Source: Cyanobium usitatum str. Tous (GTDB lineage: Bacteria > Cyanobacteriota > Cyanobacteriia > PCC-6307 > Cyanobiaceae). From it: a DNA stretch of 64,000 nt. The notes under the pieces were generated by a model, which ran no database searches, had not been told where the DNA came from, and worked only from the letters and a program-made list of their open reading frames with translations. The stretch's first letter is position 1; the number at the start of each line of letters is the position of its first letter. Of this stretch, positions 18,828 to 27,703 are shown one piece after another. The stretch spans positions 1,240,001-1,304,000 of the forward strand of contig NZ_OY986431.1 in NCBI RefSeq assembly GCF_963920485.1, given 5' to 3'. The translations under genes were made by a program, and so were the position numbers.

Positions 18828-21232
18828 CAACAGCCGCGAACTGCTCGTAGTGCCGTTCGCGGCTGTTGGCATCGGGGCGATCGCCGAGGTGGGCGGCAAA
18901 AATGCCTCCCTCGGCGAAATGATCCGCGAGCTCGCCGGCCAGGGTGTGCGGGTGCCTGGAGGCTTCGCCACCACAGCCGCCGCTTACCGCCACCTGCTGC
19001 GCAGCAATGGCCTGAGCGAACCGCTGGGGGAGCTGCTCACCGGGCTGGATGCGGATGATCTCGGCGCCCTACAGGCCGCCGGCAAAGCCGCCCGCGACCT
19101 GCTGCTGAACGCCAACCTGCCAGCCGACCTAAGCGAAGCGATCCTGGCCGCCTACCGGGAGCTGGCAACACCAGATGGCGTTTTGCCAGCGGTGGCAGTG
19201 CGCTCCAGCGCCACCGCTGAAGACCTGCCCGATGCCAGCTTCGCCGGCCAGCAGGAGACCTTCCTCAATATCCAGGGCGAGGCGGCCCTGCTGCAGGCCT
19301 GCCGGCGTTGCTACGCGTCGCTGTTCACCGACCGGGCGATCTCCTACCGCCAGCTCAATGGCTTTGACCACCTGGAGGTGGCCCTTTCGATCGGTGTGCA
19401 GCGCATGGTGCGCTCCGACCTGGCCTGCGCTGGGGTGATGTTCAGCATCGACACCGAAACCGGTTTTCGCCCTGCACCACGTTCTCACCGCCGCCTACGG
19501 CCTCGGTGAGAACGTGGTGCAGGGCGCCGTTAACCCCGATGAGGTGCTGATTTTTAAGCCAACGCTTGAGCAGGGCTTTGCGCCGATCCTCAGCAAGCGA
19601 CTGGGCAGCAAGGCGATCCGGATGGTGTACGGGGAAGCGGGGATCACCGTGATAAACGAGCCCGTACCGGAAGCCGAATGCAACCGCTTCGCCCTCAGCG
19701 ATGACGAGTGCCTCACCCTGGCCCGCTGGGCCTGCCAAATCGAGCGTCACTACAGCGCTAAACGTGGTGCCCCCACGCCGATGGACATCGAGTGGGCCAA
19801 AGATGGCCTCACGGGCGAGCTGTTCATCCTCCAAGCCCGTCCTGAAACCGTGCAGTCGCGGCAGCAGCAGGCGGTGCTGCGCAGCTGGCACCTGGAGCCC
19901 CACCAAGCGGAAACCCTGGTGAGCGGCCGCGCCATCGGCGCCTCGGTGAGCAGCGGCGTAGCCCGGGTGATTAAAGATCCCGGCGAAATCAGCCGTTTTG
20001 AGGCTGGCGACCTACTGATCACCGAACGCACCGACCCCGACTGGGAACCAATCCTCAAACGAGCCAGCGGCGTGGTCACCGACCAGGGCGGCCGCACCTG
20101 CCATGCGGCGATCATTGCCCGCGAGATGGGCATCACGGCCATCGTTGGCACCGGCGATGGCACCCAGCGCATCCAGGACGGCGACGCCATCACGATCAGC
20201 TGCTGCGAAGGTGATGTGGGCAGGGTGTACCGGGGCACCTTGCCGTTCAGCATCACGGAGCAGGCCATTGGCGATCTGCCCGTCACCCGCACCCAGATCC
20301 TGATCAATGTGGGCAACCCGGAGGAGGCCTTCAACCTCGCGGCCATTCCCTGCGACGGGGTGGGCCTGGCCAGGCTGGAGTTCATCATCGCTAATCACAT
20401 CAAGGTGCACCCGCTGGCCCTGCTCCAGCCTGAGCGGGTTGCTGACGCCCAGCAGCGGCAGCAGATAGCCCGGTTAACGGCCGGCCACACCAGCCCCGCC
20501 GAGTACTACGTGGATCTGCTCGCCCAGGGGATGGCCCGCATTGCCGCGGCCTTCTATCCCAGGCCGGTGATCCTGCGCTTCTCCGATTTCAAGAGCAATG
20601 AATATGCCCGCCTGGTCGGCGGCGCCGCCTTTGAACCCAACGAGGAGAACCCGATGCTCGGCTGGCGGGGGGCTTCGCGCTACTACGCCCCCGCCTTCCG
20701 CGCTGCTTTTGCCCTCGAATGCCAGGCCCTAAAACGGGTACGCGAGGGCATGGGCCTCACCAATGTGATCCCGATGGTGCCCTTCTGCCGCACTCCCGAG
20801 GAAGGGGACCGGGTGTTGGCAGAAATGGCCCGCTCTGGCCTGGTGCGGGGTGAAAACGGTCTGGAGGTGTATGTGATGTGCGAGCTACCCAGCAACGTGA
20901 TCGCCGCAGAGGCGTTTGCCGAGCGCTTCGATGGCTTCTCAATCGGCTCCAACGACCTCACCCAGCTCACCCTGGGGCTGGATCGCGATTCAGCCTTGGT
21001 GGCTGAGTTGTTTGACGAGCGCCATCCGGCCGTGAAGGCCATGATTCGCCTGGCAATCCAAAGCGCCAAACGCTGCTGCCGCAAGATCGGCATCTGCGGC
21101 CAAGCCCCCAGCGACTACCCCGATTTCGCTCGCTTCCTGGTGGAGGAGGGCATTGATTCGATCAGCCTCAACCCCGACGCCGTGATCGCCACCCGCCTGG
21201 AGGTGGCCAGGATCGAGGCCAGCTTGGCCTGA
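18811..21232 (+). pseudogene. ppsA: Phosphoenolpyruvate synthase, interrupted by a single-base frameshift
   Basis: Would convert pyruvate and ATP to PEP, AMP and phosphate. The first frame (ATG 18811) gives the pyruvate/PEP dikinase ATP-grasp domain (GGKNASLGEMIREL, VRSSATAEDLPDASFAGQQE, SDLACAGVMFSIDTETGF), then goes out of frame and stops at 19509. The second frame resumes as HHVLTAAYGLGENVVQGAVN and carries the phospho-histidine motif GGRTCHAAIIARE and the C-terminal cysteine GICGQAPSDYP to a normal end. Both halves join perfectly if one T is removed from TTTT at 19464-19467. It is either a real recent mutation or a sequencing error; all other domains look intact, which favours the latter or a very young lesion. 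Confidence 0.9.
18824..18872. repeat. 18-bp perfect inverted repeat at the beginning of ppsA
   Basis: The arm at 18824-18841 (ATGCCAACAGCCGCGAAC) is the exact reverse complement of 18855-18872, with a 13-base loop. It starts at the second ATG of the 13-bp repeat and covers ppsA codons 5-21. As RNA it would be a very stable stem-loop. The out-of-frame ATG at 18824 opens an 8-codon frame ending at the TAG in the loop (18848-18850). Confidence 0.9.
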
Positions 21233-21237
21233 GCCTC

Positions 21238-22335
21238 TCAGCCGATTCGCCGCAGCGGCGGTCCCTGGCTGGGTTGAATCTGGGCCGGTAGCTGCTGGCT
21301 GCTGATCGGCTCCAGGGTGGTCATGTTGTAGCTGGTGTAGGTGGTGCGTCCCGCGCCCTCACCCTTGGGCCAGAAGGCATCAATCACTGTGAGGGTCTGC
21401 ACCGGAGCCGTGCTGTCCTGCAGCCGGCGGCGCGGACCGCTGCCCAGGGCGCCGAGGTTGAGCAGGTCCAGTTGACCCACCCGACCTGGGAAGAAGGCGT
21501 GATGGTGGCCGCTGATGTAGGCATGGGCGCCGGTGCGCTCCAGCAGCTGGCGCAGGGCCTCGCTCTGCTGCAAAACCTCGCCAGGCCGGTCCCGGCCCTG
21601 GCCAACGGCCAGCAACGGCAGATGGCCAAGCACCAGCCGCAACCGGGCCGATTGGGCCTCGGGGCTGCGCAGCTGGCGCTCGGCCCAGGCCACCTGTTCG
21701 GCGGGCACGCTGGCTGAGGAGGCATCCCACACCAGTAGGAAAAGGTCGTGCTGACGCACGCTGTAAGCGAAGGGAAAGCGGCTGGCATCCACAAACTTGA
21801 GCCCCAGGGCGTTCTGCTGGCCGCGCCAATAACGCTCGGCCTCCTGGCGATCGAGCTCAAATATGTACTGGCCCGCAGAGCGGGCGGAAGAGGCATCGTG
21901 GTTGCCCATTGTGATCGCCACCGGCAGGCCCGCCCGCCGCAGTGGCGCCAGCAGCTGGCGGTGGAAGGAAGCCCACATGGCACTGAGGTGAACCCGGCTG
22001 AGGCCCTGCTTCTGCCCGGCCACCATGTCGCCGCCGCAGAGCACCAGATCGGGTTGCCAGCTGGGAATCAGTTCAACGGCCCGCAGCACCTCCGGCAGGT
22101 AGCTGGTGGAGCCGTAGCTGCTGTTGAGATCGCTGATCGCCACCAGGCGCAGGTCGCCCCGGGGCGGCAGCAGCGGTTTGGCACCTCCCCTAGGGGCGGC
22201 AGCGGCATCAGGGCGCAGGCCTGATACCGCCAAGGCGGTCACTCCCAAGCCAGCCAAGCTGAGGAAGCCACGTCGGGAGACGAAGGCACCAGGCCAGGTC
22301 ACCATCTTCGGGGTGCTGCGCTGGAACATGCCCAT
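21238..22335 (-). CDS. Tat-exported metallophosphoesterase
   Basis: 365 residues of the calcineurin-like phosphoesterase family. The N terminus has a twin-arginine signal (VSRRGFLSLAGLGVTALAVSG). The domain motifs follow: AISDLNSS (the GDxHG-type first motif changed to SDLN), LVLCGGDMVAG, TMGNHDASSARS, LVLGHLPLLA and YISGHHHAFF. The metal ligands are thus largely present, and activity on phosphodiesters or phosphomonoesters in the periplasm is likely. It converges with ppsA, leaving 5 bases between stops. The substrate cannot be told. Confidence 0.85.
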   Translation of the reverse strand: MGMFQRSTPKMVTWPGAFVSRRGFLSLAGLGVTALAVSGLRPDAAAAPRGGAKPLLPPRGDLRLVAISDLNSSYGSTSYLPEVLRAVELIPSWQPDLVLCGGDMVAGQKQGLSRVHLSAMWASFHRQLLAPLRRAGLPVAITMGNHDASSARSAGQYIFELDRQEAERYWRGQQNALGLKFVDASRFPFAYSVRQHDLFLLVWDASSASVPAEQVAWAERQLRSPEAQSARLRLVLGHLPLLAVGQGRDRPGEVLQQSEALRQLLERTGAHAYISGHHHAFFPGRVGQLDLLNLGALGSGPRRRLQDSTAPVQTLTVIDAFWPKGEGAGRTTYTSYNMTTLEPISSQQLPAQIQPSQGPPLRRIG

Positions 22336-22579
22336 GGTTTAGCGCCCCGCTCAGACCGACAAGCGCCAGAGCAAGGTGCCGTGGGCCGTGGCTCGAAGCA
22401 CACAAAGGGCCGCCAGGGCCATGCAAAGGGGGCAGTGGGTAATCGACAAAGAATCGATGCCGCATCGGCCTCCAGCCTGGCAGCCCAATCCAATTTCAGG
22501 CGCAGTGGAGCCAAGACTGCTGAAATAACGCCATGAAATAGCGCCCGGCTCCCGTCCAGGCGCCCCCCTGGAGTCGGTA
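22336..22579. other. 244-base gap between divergent genes, no gene seen
   Basis: Separates the divergent phosphoesterase and FAD-dehydrogenase genes and probably holds both promoters. Short open frames exist on both strands, but none has a membrane or family pattern. An imperfect direct repeat (TGAAATAACGCCA / TGAAATAGCGCCC) lies at 22519-22544. No clear sigma-70 boxes could be picked. Confidence 0.5.
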
Positions 22580-24283
22580 GTGCTGCGCCTGAGCGAATTG
22601 AAGCTGCCCCTCGACCACAGCGAGGCCGACCTGGCGGCGGCAGTGCTGAGGCGCCTACGGCTCGCCCCCGATCAACTACTTGGGTTGCGGCTGGTTAAAC
22701 GCAGCGTTGATGCCCGCAAGAGCGCGGCGATCACCCTCGTTTACAGCCTGGATCTGGATTTGGACCTTGATGCCCGGGCCGAGGCCCGGCTCCTGAAGCG
22801 CTTTGCCGGCGACCCCCACCTGCGGCCCAGCCCCGACACGACTTATCACCCCGTCGTAAGCGGAGCCAACGCAGGCAAGATGCGACCAGTGGTTGTGGGA
22901 GCTGGTCCCTGCGGCTATTTCGCGGCCCTGCTGCTGGCCCAGATGGGGTTTCGTCCCCTATTGCTGGAGCGGGGCAAGGCGATCAAGCAGCGCAGCGCCG
23001 ACACCTTCGGCTTTTGGAAGGGGAGCGCTGACTTCAATCCCGAATCCAATGCCCAATTTGGCGAGGGTGGGGCTGGCACCTTCTCCGACGGCAAGCTTTA
23101 CAGCCAGGTGAGCGAAGCCAAGCCCTACGTGCGCAAAGTGCTTGAAGAGCTAGTTGCCGCAGGCGCTAACTCTGACATCCTCACCCTGCACCACCCCCAC
23201 ATCGGCACCTACAAGCTGGCCACGGTGGTGCGGGGGTTGCGGCAGCGAATCGAGGCCCTAGGGGGCGAGGTGCGCTTCGAGTGCCGGGTAGATGGCCTGG
23301 AGCTAAATCCCGAGGACCGCTCCATCGAGGGCCTGCAGCTCGATAGTGGCGAACGAATTGCCGCTACCCAGGTGGTGCTGGCCCTTGGTCACAGCGCCCG
23401 GGACAGCTTTGAGATGTTGAAAACCGCCGGCGTGGCGATGCAGCCCAAGCCTTTCGCCGTTGGTCTACGCATCGAACATCCCCAGAGCCTGATTGACAGG
23501 GCCCGCTGGGGGCAGGCCGCCGGCCACCCCCGCCTGGGCCCAGCTGAATACAAGCTGGTGCATCACTGCAGTGAGACGGCCAACTTGGGCCGCAGTGTCT
23601 ACAGCTTTTGCATGTGCCCGGGGGGATTGGTCGTGGGGGCCACCTCGGAGCCAGGTCGAGTAGTCACCAACGGCATGAGCCAGCACACCCGCAACGAACG
23701 CAATGCCAACAGCGGCATCGTGGTGGGTATCGAGCTAGCCGATCTGAAGCCCTACGGGGAAAGCGCCGACGATCCCCTCGCCGGCGTCGCTTTTCAGCGC
23801 CATTGGGAAGGTCGCGCCTTCGTTACAGGCGGCTCTAACTACCAAGCACCTGCCCAGCGGGTTAGCGATTTCCTCGCCAACCGCCCCAGTCAGGGCAGCG
23901 GCGGAGTGATTCCTTCGTACCAACCAGGAGTTTGCTACGGGAATTTGGCTGGCTGCCTACCGGACTTTGTGCTGACAGCTATCCGAGAGGCCCTGCCCGC
24001 CTTCGAGCGCCGCATTCCCGGCTTCCTAATGGACGATGCCCTGCTCACCGGTGTAGAGACACGCACCTCGTCGCCCGTGCGGCTACCCAGAGACGAAATA
24101 ACCCTGGAGTGTGGCAACACCCCAGGGTTATACCCAGCCGGCGAGGGGGCTGGTTATGCCGGCGGGATCCTCTCGGCAGCAATTGATGGCATCAAAGTGG
24201 CCGAACAGGTAGCCCTGTCGCTCACTCTTCCTCGTCCTCAGCACCCAGCGGTACCAAGCGAATCTGCTTGCGACCCAACTTGA
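22580..24283 (+). CDS. FAD-dependent dehydrogenase (COG2509 type)
   Basis: 567 residues. A short N-terminal alpha/beta region (about 1-95) precedes the FAD-binding Rossmann motif VVVGAGPCGYFAALLLA, then NAQFGEGGAGTFSDGKLY, and a C-terminal GLYPAGEGAGYAGGILSAA that closes the FAD site. These are hallmarks of the widespread uncharacterised FAD dehydrogenases related to HI0933/BaiN and glutamate-synthase-type oxidoreductases. The electron acceptor is unknown. The start is GTG at 22580. The 3' end overlaps cyabrB, on the opposite strand, by 62 bases. Confidence 0.85.
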   Translation: MLRLSELKLPLDHSEADLAAAVLRRLRLAPDQLLGLRLVKRSVDARKSAAITLVYSLDLDLDLDARAEARLLKRFAGDPHLRPSPDTTYHPVVSGANAGKMRPVVVGAGPCGYFAALLLAQMGFRPLLLERGKAIKQRSADTFGFWKGSADFNPESNAQFGEGGAGTFSDGKLYSQVSEAKPYVRKVLEELVAAGANSDILTLHHPHIGTYKLATVVRGLRQRIEALGGEVRFECRVDGLELNPEDRSIEGLQLDSGERIAATQVVLALGHSARDSFEMLKTAGVAMQPKPFAVGLRIEHPQSLIDRARWGQAAGHPRLGPAEYKLVHHCSETANLGRSVYSFCMCPGGLVVGATSEPGRVVTNGMSQHTRNERNANSGIVVGIELADLKPYGESADDPLAGVAFQRHWEGRAFVTGGSNYQAPAQRVSDFLANRPSQGSGGVIPSYQPGVCYGNLAGCLPDFVLTAIREALPAFERRIPGFLMDDALLTGVETRTSSPVRLPRDEITLECGNTPGLYPAGEGAGYAGGILSAAIDGIKVAEQVALSLTLPRPQHPAVPSESACDPT

Positions 24284-24584
24284 TTTCGAACTCATCGCCA
24301 GGCTTGAGGTCAAGCATGCCGGTATAAGCCTTGCCAACCATCAGGTTGCCGTTGAACTGCACTTTGGTGTTAAAGCTGAGCTTGCGGCCGCCCTTACCGG
24401 TTTTGGCTGCACCGCCAAAATCGACTCCCTTGGCATTCAAGAGAGCCTCGTAGAAGGCTGTGAAGTTCAGCCGTTCTGAACCGTCTTTTTTGTGGGAGAC
24501 ATAGCCGCAGGCGCGAACCAAGTCAGACTTGCTCACATCCCCGAGTTCTTTGACCTTGGTGAGAAGGTCGGCACCAGTGAGCAT
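24222..24584 (-). CDS. cyAbrB transcriptional regulator
   Basis: 120 residues with the two-part structure of cyanobacterial AbrB proteins: an N-terminal region conserved only in cyanobacteria (LLTKVKELGDVSKSDLVRACGYV) and a C-terminal AbrB-like DNA-binding part (KVQFNGNLMVGKAYTGMLDLKP). Cyanobacterial AbrBs act as nucleoid-like regulators of carbon/nitrogen balance and inorganic-carbon-uptake genes in model species. The protein ends in an acidic tail. The gene overlaps the converging FAD-dehydrogenase 3' end. Confidence 0.9.
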   Translation of the reverse strand: MLTGADLLTKVKELGDVSKSDLVRACGYVSHKKDGSERLNFTAFYEALLNAKGVDFGGAAKTGKGGRKLSFNTKVQFNGNLMVGKAYTGMLDLKPGDEFEIKLGRKQIRLVPLGAEDEEE

Positions 24585-24609
24585 CGATGATAATTATGCG
24601 ACTTCTGCA

Positions 24610-24638
24610 TTATTGCGCAGCAACAGGCCCGATTGCAA
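24610..24638 (-). promoter_or_regulatory. Candidate sigma-70 promoter of cyabrB
   Basis: On the reverse strand TTGCAA (24638-24633) and CAATAA (24615-24610) are 17 bases apart, within an AT-richer stretch that is unusual here. It would start transcription near 24603, about 20 bases before the ATG. Read by eye only. Confidence 0.35.
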
Positions 24639-24688
24639 GCGAAGCAACCTGAATTTGATGCAAATCCAGCTCGAAACAGCTCCAAGAT

Positions 24689-25504
24689 TTAAGCCTGAGA
24701 AACAATCCCGCTCCACTGCACCGCCTTCACCTGATCGCGCCGCCAGGAGTGAAAAAGCAGTGGTTCGCTGGCTGTACAAAGAGGGCAGCTGCCAATTTGC
24801 GCCGTTGGCACCCCAAGTCGCTCCAGTTGGAGCTGGGCTGCAAGGCGAATATCAAGGCGGTCTTTCATAGGGTCTGGGTCAGCCTGCAGAGCGCCGCACT
24901 GACGCAACTGCTCAAGCAGAGCAGGCAGCGAAGAAGCATCAGGGGCGGCGGCTAGAGACGCCGCAACCTGTTCCGACACCAGCCGCTGCACCTGGTAAGA
25001 GCCACCGCTGATCGCTGGTCCTAGTGCAACCAGCAGCTCGGCCGGCCGACTGCCTCCATCCACCAGCTGCTGCACGGCGCGCTCGAGGATGCCACCTGCC
25101 ACACCGCGCCAACCAGCGTGGCAAGCCGCCACCCGGCCAGTAGCGGGATCAGCAATCAGCACCGGGGTGCAGTCAGCGCCACAAGCCCAGAGGCTTTGGC
25201 CGCCGGCATCACTAACAAGACCATCGGCCTCGGGAAAGGGATCGGCGCTGGCCTGGCTGGCTGGCAAAACCACCGCGCTGTGCACCTGGCGTAGACGGTG
25301 CACACTCACCCCAGCACTCACATAAGCCGCCAGCACCTCCGGCCCCCGTCCCTGCCATTGGCGTGTAAAAAAACCGTGCTCAAACGGCTGGAGCAGGTCG
25401 CACTGGAGGTAGTAGCCGCCGTAGGTACCTACCCAGGTCCAACCGGGTAGGGAATTGAAGTCCCGGTCGGGACGATCAAAGGGGGGATCAACCGCTTCGG
25501 CCAT
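24689..25504 (-). CDS. pgeF: Peptidoglycan editing factor (YfiH/PgeF, multicopper polyphenol-oxidase-like)
   Basis: 271 residues of the DUF152/YfiH family, which removes misincorporated residues from peptidoglycan precursors in E. coli and has purine nucleosidase activity elsewhere. The metal ligands are present: RLRQVHSAVV, the cysteine in ACGADCTPVLIAD, and ACHAGWRGVAGG. It starts with ATG 25504, 9 bases after the Tab2-like gene on the same strand. Confidence 0.9.
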   Translation of the reverse strand: MAEAVDPPFDRPDRDFNSLPGWTWVGTYGGYYLQCDLLQPFEHGFFTRQWQGRGPEVLAAYVSAGVSVHRLRQVHSAVVLPASQASADPFPEADGLVSDAGGQSLWACGADCTPVLIADPATGRVAACHAGWRGVAGGILERAVQQLVDGGSRPAELLVALGPAISGGSYQVQRLVSEQVAASLAAAPDASSLPALLEQLRQCGALQADPDPMKDRLDIRLAAQLQLERLGVPTAQIGSCPLCTASEPLLFHSWRRDQVKAVQWSGIVSQA

Positions 25505-25513
25505 CGTGGGGCA

Positions 25514-26398
25514 TCAAGCGTCGGGAAGATCGCGCAGCAACCAGAAGCCCTCAAAGCGCTGGTCCTGCTCGCTGGCCTGAACGGCAAGAAACTGAAGGCC
25601 ACCGGCCTGCTCTCGGGCGGCCGCAAAAGCGGCAGTGGCTACCTCTGCCTCCTCAGCCGGCAAGTTGGTGAGTAGCCAGCGATCCTCAAGGCCAGCCTCA
25701 AGCACCAGCTGCGGGCCACTGATCTCAAGCCGCACGGGTTCGAGCCCAGCCAGCCAGCCGGCCAGGGCCAGGGCCCTGGTGGAGCTGAATAGGCGAATTC
25801 CCGGCACCGGCAGCTCGGCAGACACCGCCTCTGGCAGGGGTACGAGGCCCGCAAAGCCAAGCTCCCACTCCGAAGCAGCGGCCAGGACACCCAAGGGCAA
25901 GGTGGCCCAGGCCCAGCTGTCGCCCCGCGCCGCTTCCGGCAAGGGCACCGCAATCGGTCGCAAGGCCTTGGGGGGCGGGGCTAAGGGGCCGGCCATGTAG
26001 CCGGGCTCTTGGGGGTACACCAGGCGCTCCCGTTCCTGTAGCCAGCTCACCAGGGCGTAGGTGCGGCGGCTGGCCACCAGCTCCAAGCCCAGCCCCTCCG
26101 CCGCCCGCTGCACCATGGTGCGCATCGAGGCACGCCAGCAGCGCAGCCGCCTCGGCGGCCCAAAACCCTGGGCGGCAGCAGCAGCCAACGCCGCCTCCAG
26201 CGCCTCCCTCAGCCAGATCGAATTAACGCTGGTGGCAGGGCAGGCCTGGACCCAGCGGAAGGATTCGCTCGCTAGCTCCCCTGGTCCTGGCACCTCAGGG
26301 GTGGAACAGATCAGCAGCTCCCAGCGCTTTTTGCCATCTTCATCAAGGATGGGACGTGAGTAGTAGTCGAGCTCCCAATCTGGAGCGGCCTGCTTCAT
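25514..26398 (-). CDS. Tab2/Atab2-family RNA-binding protein
   Basis: 294 residues matching the cyanobacterial/plastid Tab2 family: WELDYYSRPILDEDGKKRWEL at the start, then CPATSVNSIWLREAL, PRRLRCWRASMRTM and the Trp-rich C terminus RFEGFWLLRDLPDA. In algae and plants Tab2/Atab2 promotes translation of photosystem I mRNAs such as psaB; the cyanobacterial role is unproven. Its ATG overlaps the stop of the S1-domain gene by 4 bases (ATGA), so the two probably work in one translational unit. Confidence 0.88.
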   Translation of the reverse strand: MKQAAPDWELDYYSRPILDEDGKKRWELLICSTPEVPGPGELASESFRWVQACPATSVNSIWLREALEAALAAAAAQGFGPPRRLRCWRASMRTMVQRAAEGLGLELVASRRTYALVSWLQERERLVYPQEPGYMAGPLAPPPKALRPIAVPLPEAARGDSWAWATLPLGVLAAASEWELGFAGLVPLPEAVSAELPVPGIRLFSSTRALALAGWLAGLEPVRLEISGPQLVLEAGLEDRWLLTNLPAEEAEVATAAFAAAREQAGGLQFLAVQASEQDQRFEGFWLLRDLPDA

Positions 26399-27654
26399 CC
26401 GGCCCCTTGTTCTTGCTGGCGCAGCACGGAGCGGGCCCGGTTGGCCCGCTCTGGAGCCTCAGCCATCACCTTGTCGCGATCGATCAGCAGCTCACCGGGC
26501 TGTCCCTCGAGAAGGGCGGTATTGAGGGCGATGCGGCCTCGGCCCGGATCCAGCTCGGTGATCAGGGCCTTGACCCGGTCTCCCTGGCCAAAAACCTCAC
26601 GCAGGTCCCGCAGCTGACCACCACTAATTGCTGATTGGTGCAACAAACCGCTCACACCGCCTAGATCGACAAACAAGCCATAGGGCTTAATTGCCACCAC
26701 CTGGCCTTCGACCAGCTGACCCACCTCCAGGTTTTGGAACAGGGCTGCAGTGGCAGCCTTCTTCTCCGACAACACCAGCTTGCGGGTCTCTGGATTGACC
26801 TCTAAGAAAGCGGCCCCAAGGGTCTTACCCACCAAAGCCTCATGGTTTTCTCCCTCCTGGAGCTGGGAGCGGGGGATGAAACCACGCAATCCCTCAAGTT
26901 CACAGGTGATACCACCGCGATTGAAGCCGTTCACTTTGACCTGAACCACCTTGCCCTCCTTCTCCAGGAGCCTCACCTTCTCCCAGCTCTGGCGGAGGGC
27001 CAAGGCACGGGCGCTGATGGTCACCATGCCATCGGCGTTTTGCTCGCCGGTGACGAGCACATCCACCTCAAGCCCCTTGGGGAAGGTCTCCTTGAGGTTG
27101 GTGATCACCCCCAGGCCGCACTCTTTCTTTGGCATGAAACCCGGCGCCTTGCCGCCGATGTCCACGTAAACGCCATCGCTTTCGACACCGATCACGGTGC
27201 CGCGCACCACCTCTCCAGTGGTGCCATGGGGCTCGTGGTCGTCGAGAGCCGCCAGAAAGGCTTCTTCGTCAAAGTCGAAGTCGTCGACGCTCCGGGCCGC
27301 GGGCTTGGTGCTGGGCTCTCCGGCAACAGCAGCCTTCGCAGCACGCTTCTGACTCGGGTCAGGGCCCAAAAGATCGGCCATGGTGAGGCCCTCCATGGAG
27401 CCCAGGTCAAACAACTCGTCGTCGTTTCGGACGGGAGCGGCGGCAGGTGCAGCAACCCGGTTAAGGGGAGCAGAGGCAAGCGCAGGCTCAGTCGAAGACG
27501 GCGGCGGGGCGGGCTCGTCCTTGCGGATCATCAACACCTGGGGCGGCTTACGCAGGGGCGCCTGCGGCTGGGGGCGTGCAGGGACTGGGCGCGCAGGACC
27601 AGGGGGGACGGGCCGGGATGAGGATGAGGGCGGTTGACTGCCGGTACCGGCCAT
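26395..27654 (-). CDS. S1-domain RNA-binding protein (ribosomal protein S1 homologue)
   Basis: A Pro/Ser/Ala-rich disordered N terminus of about 85 residues precedes an acidic linker (DDFDFDEEAFLAALDD) and three S1 domains beginning near EVVRGTVIGVESDGVYVDIGG, KVVQVKVNGFNRGG and GQLVEGQVVAIKPYGLFVDL. It corresponds to the second S1-like protein (Rps1b type) of cyanobacteria, likely binding mRNA leaders or ribosomes. I prefer ATG 27654; an upstream GTG at 27681 would add nine residues. It is coupled by overlap to the Tab2-like gene, another RNA-binding factor. Confidence 0.88.
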   Translation of the reverse strand: MAGTGSQPPSSSSRPVPPGPARPVPARPQPQAPLRKPPQVLMIRKDEPAPPPSSTEPALASAPLNRVAAPAAAPVRNDDELFDLGSMEGLTMADLLGPDPSQKRAAKAAVAGEPSTKPAARSVDDFDFDEEAFLAALDDHEPHGTTGEVVRGTVIGVESDGVYVDIGGKAPGFMPKKECGLGVITNLKETFPKGLEVDVLVTGEQNADGMVTISARALALRQSWEKVRLLEKEGKVVQVKVNGFNRGGITCELEGLRGFIPRSQLQEGENHEALVGKTLGAAFLEVNPETRKLVLSEKKAATAALFQNLEVGQLVEGQVVAIKPYGLFVDLGGVSGLLHQSAISGGQLRDLREVFGQGDRVKALITELDPGRGRIALNTALLEGQPGELLIDRDKVMAEAPERANRARSVLRQQEQGAG

Positions 27655-27703
27655 CTCCACTAAGGGCTGAGAGCCCCACACTGTAGTGATCAGTTCAAAA
27701 AAA

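Noticed and set aside
18663-18974. Upstream extension of the secreted 146-residue protein to 18974
   Set aside because: It would remove the signal peptide from the N terminus and run through the ppsA start and its repeats.
22299-22514. Small reverse-strand gene in the 22.3-22.6 kb gap
   Set aside because: Overlaps the phosphoesterase start, lacks any family pattern and is rich in Arg/Pro/Cys as expected for shadow frames.
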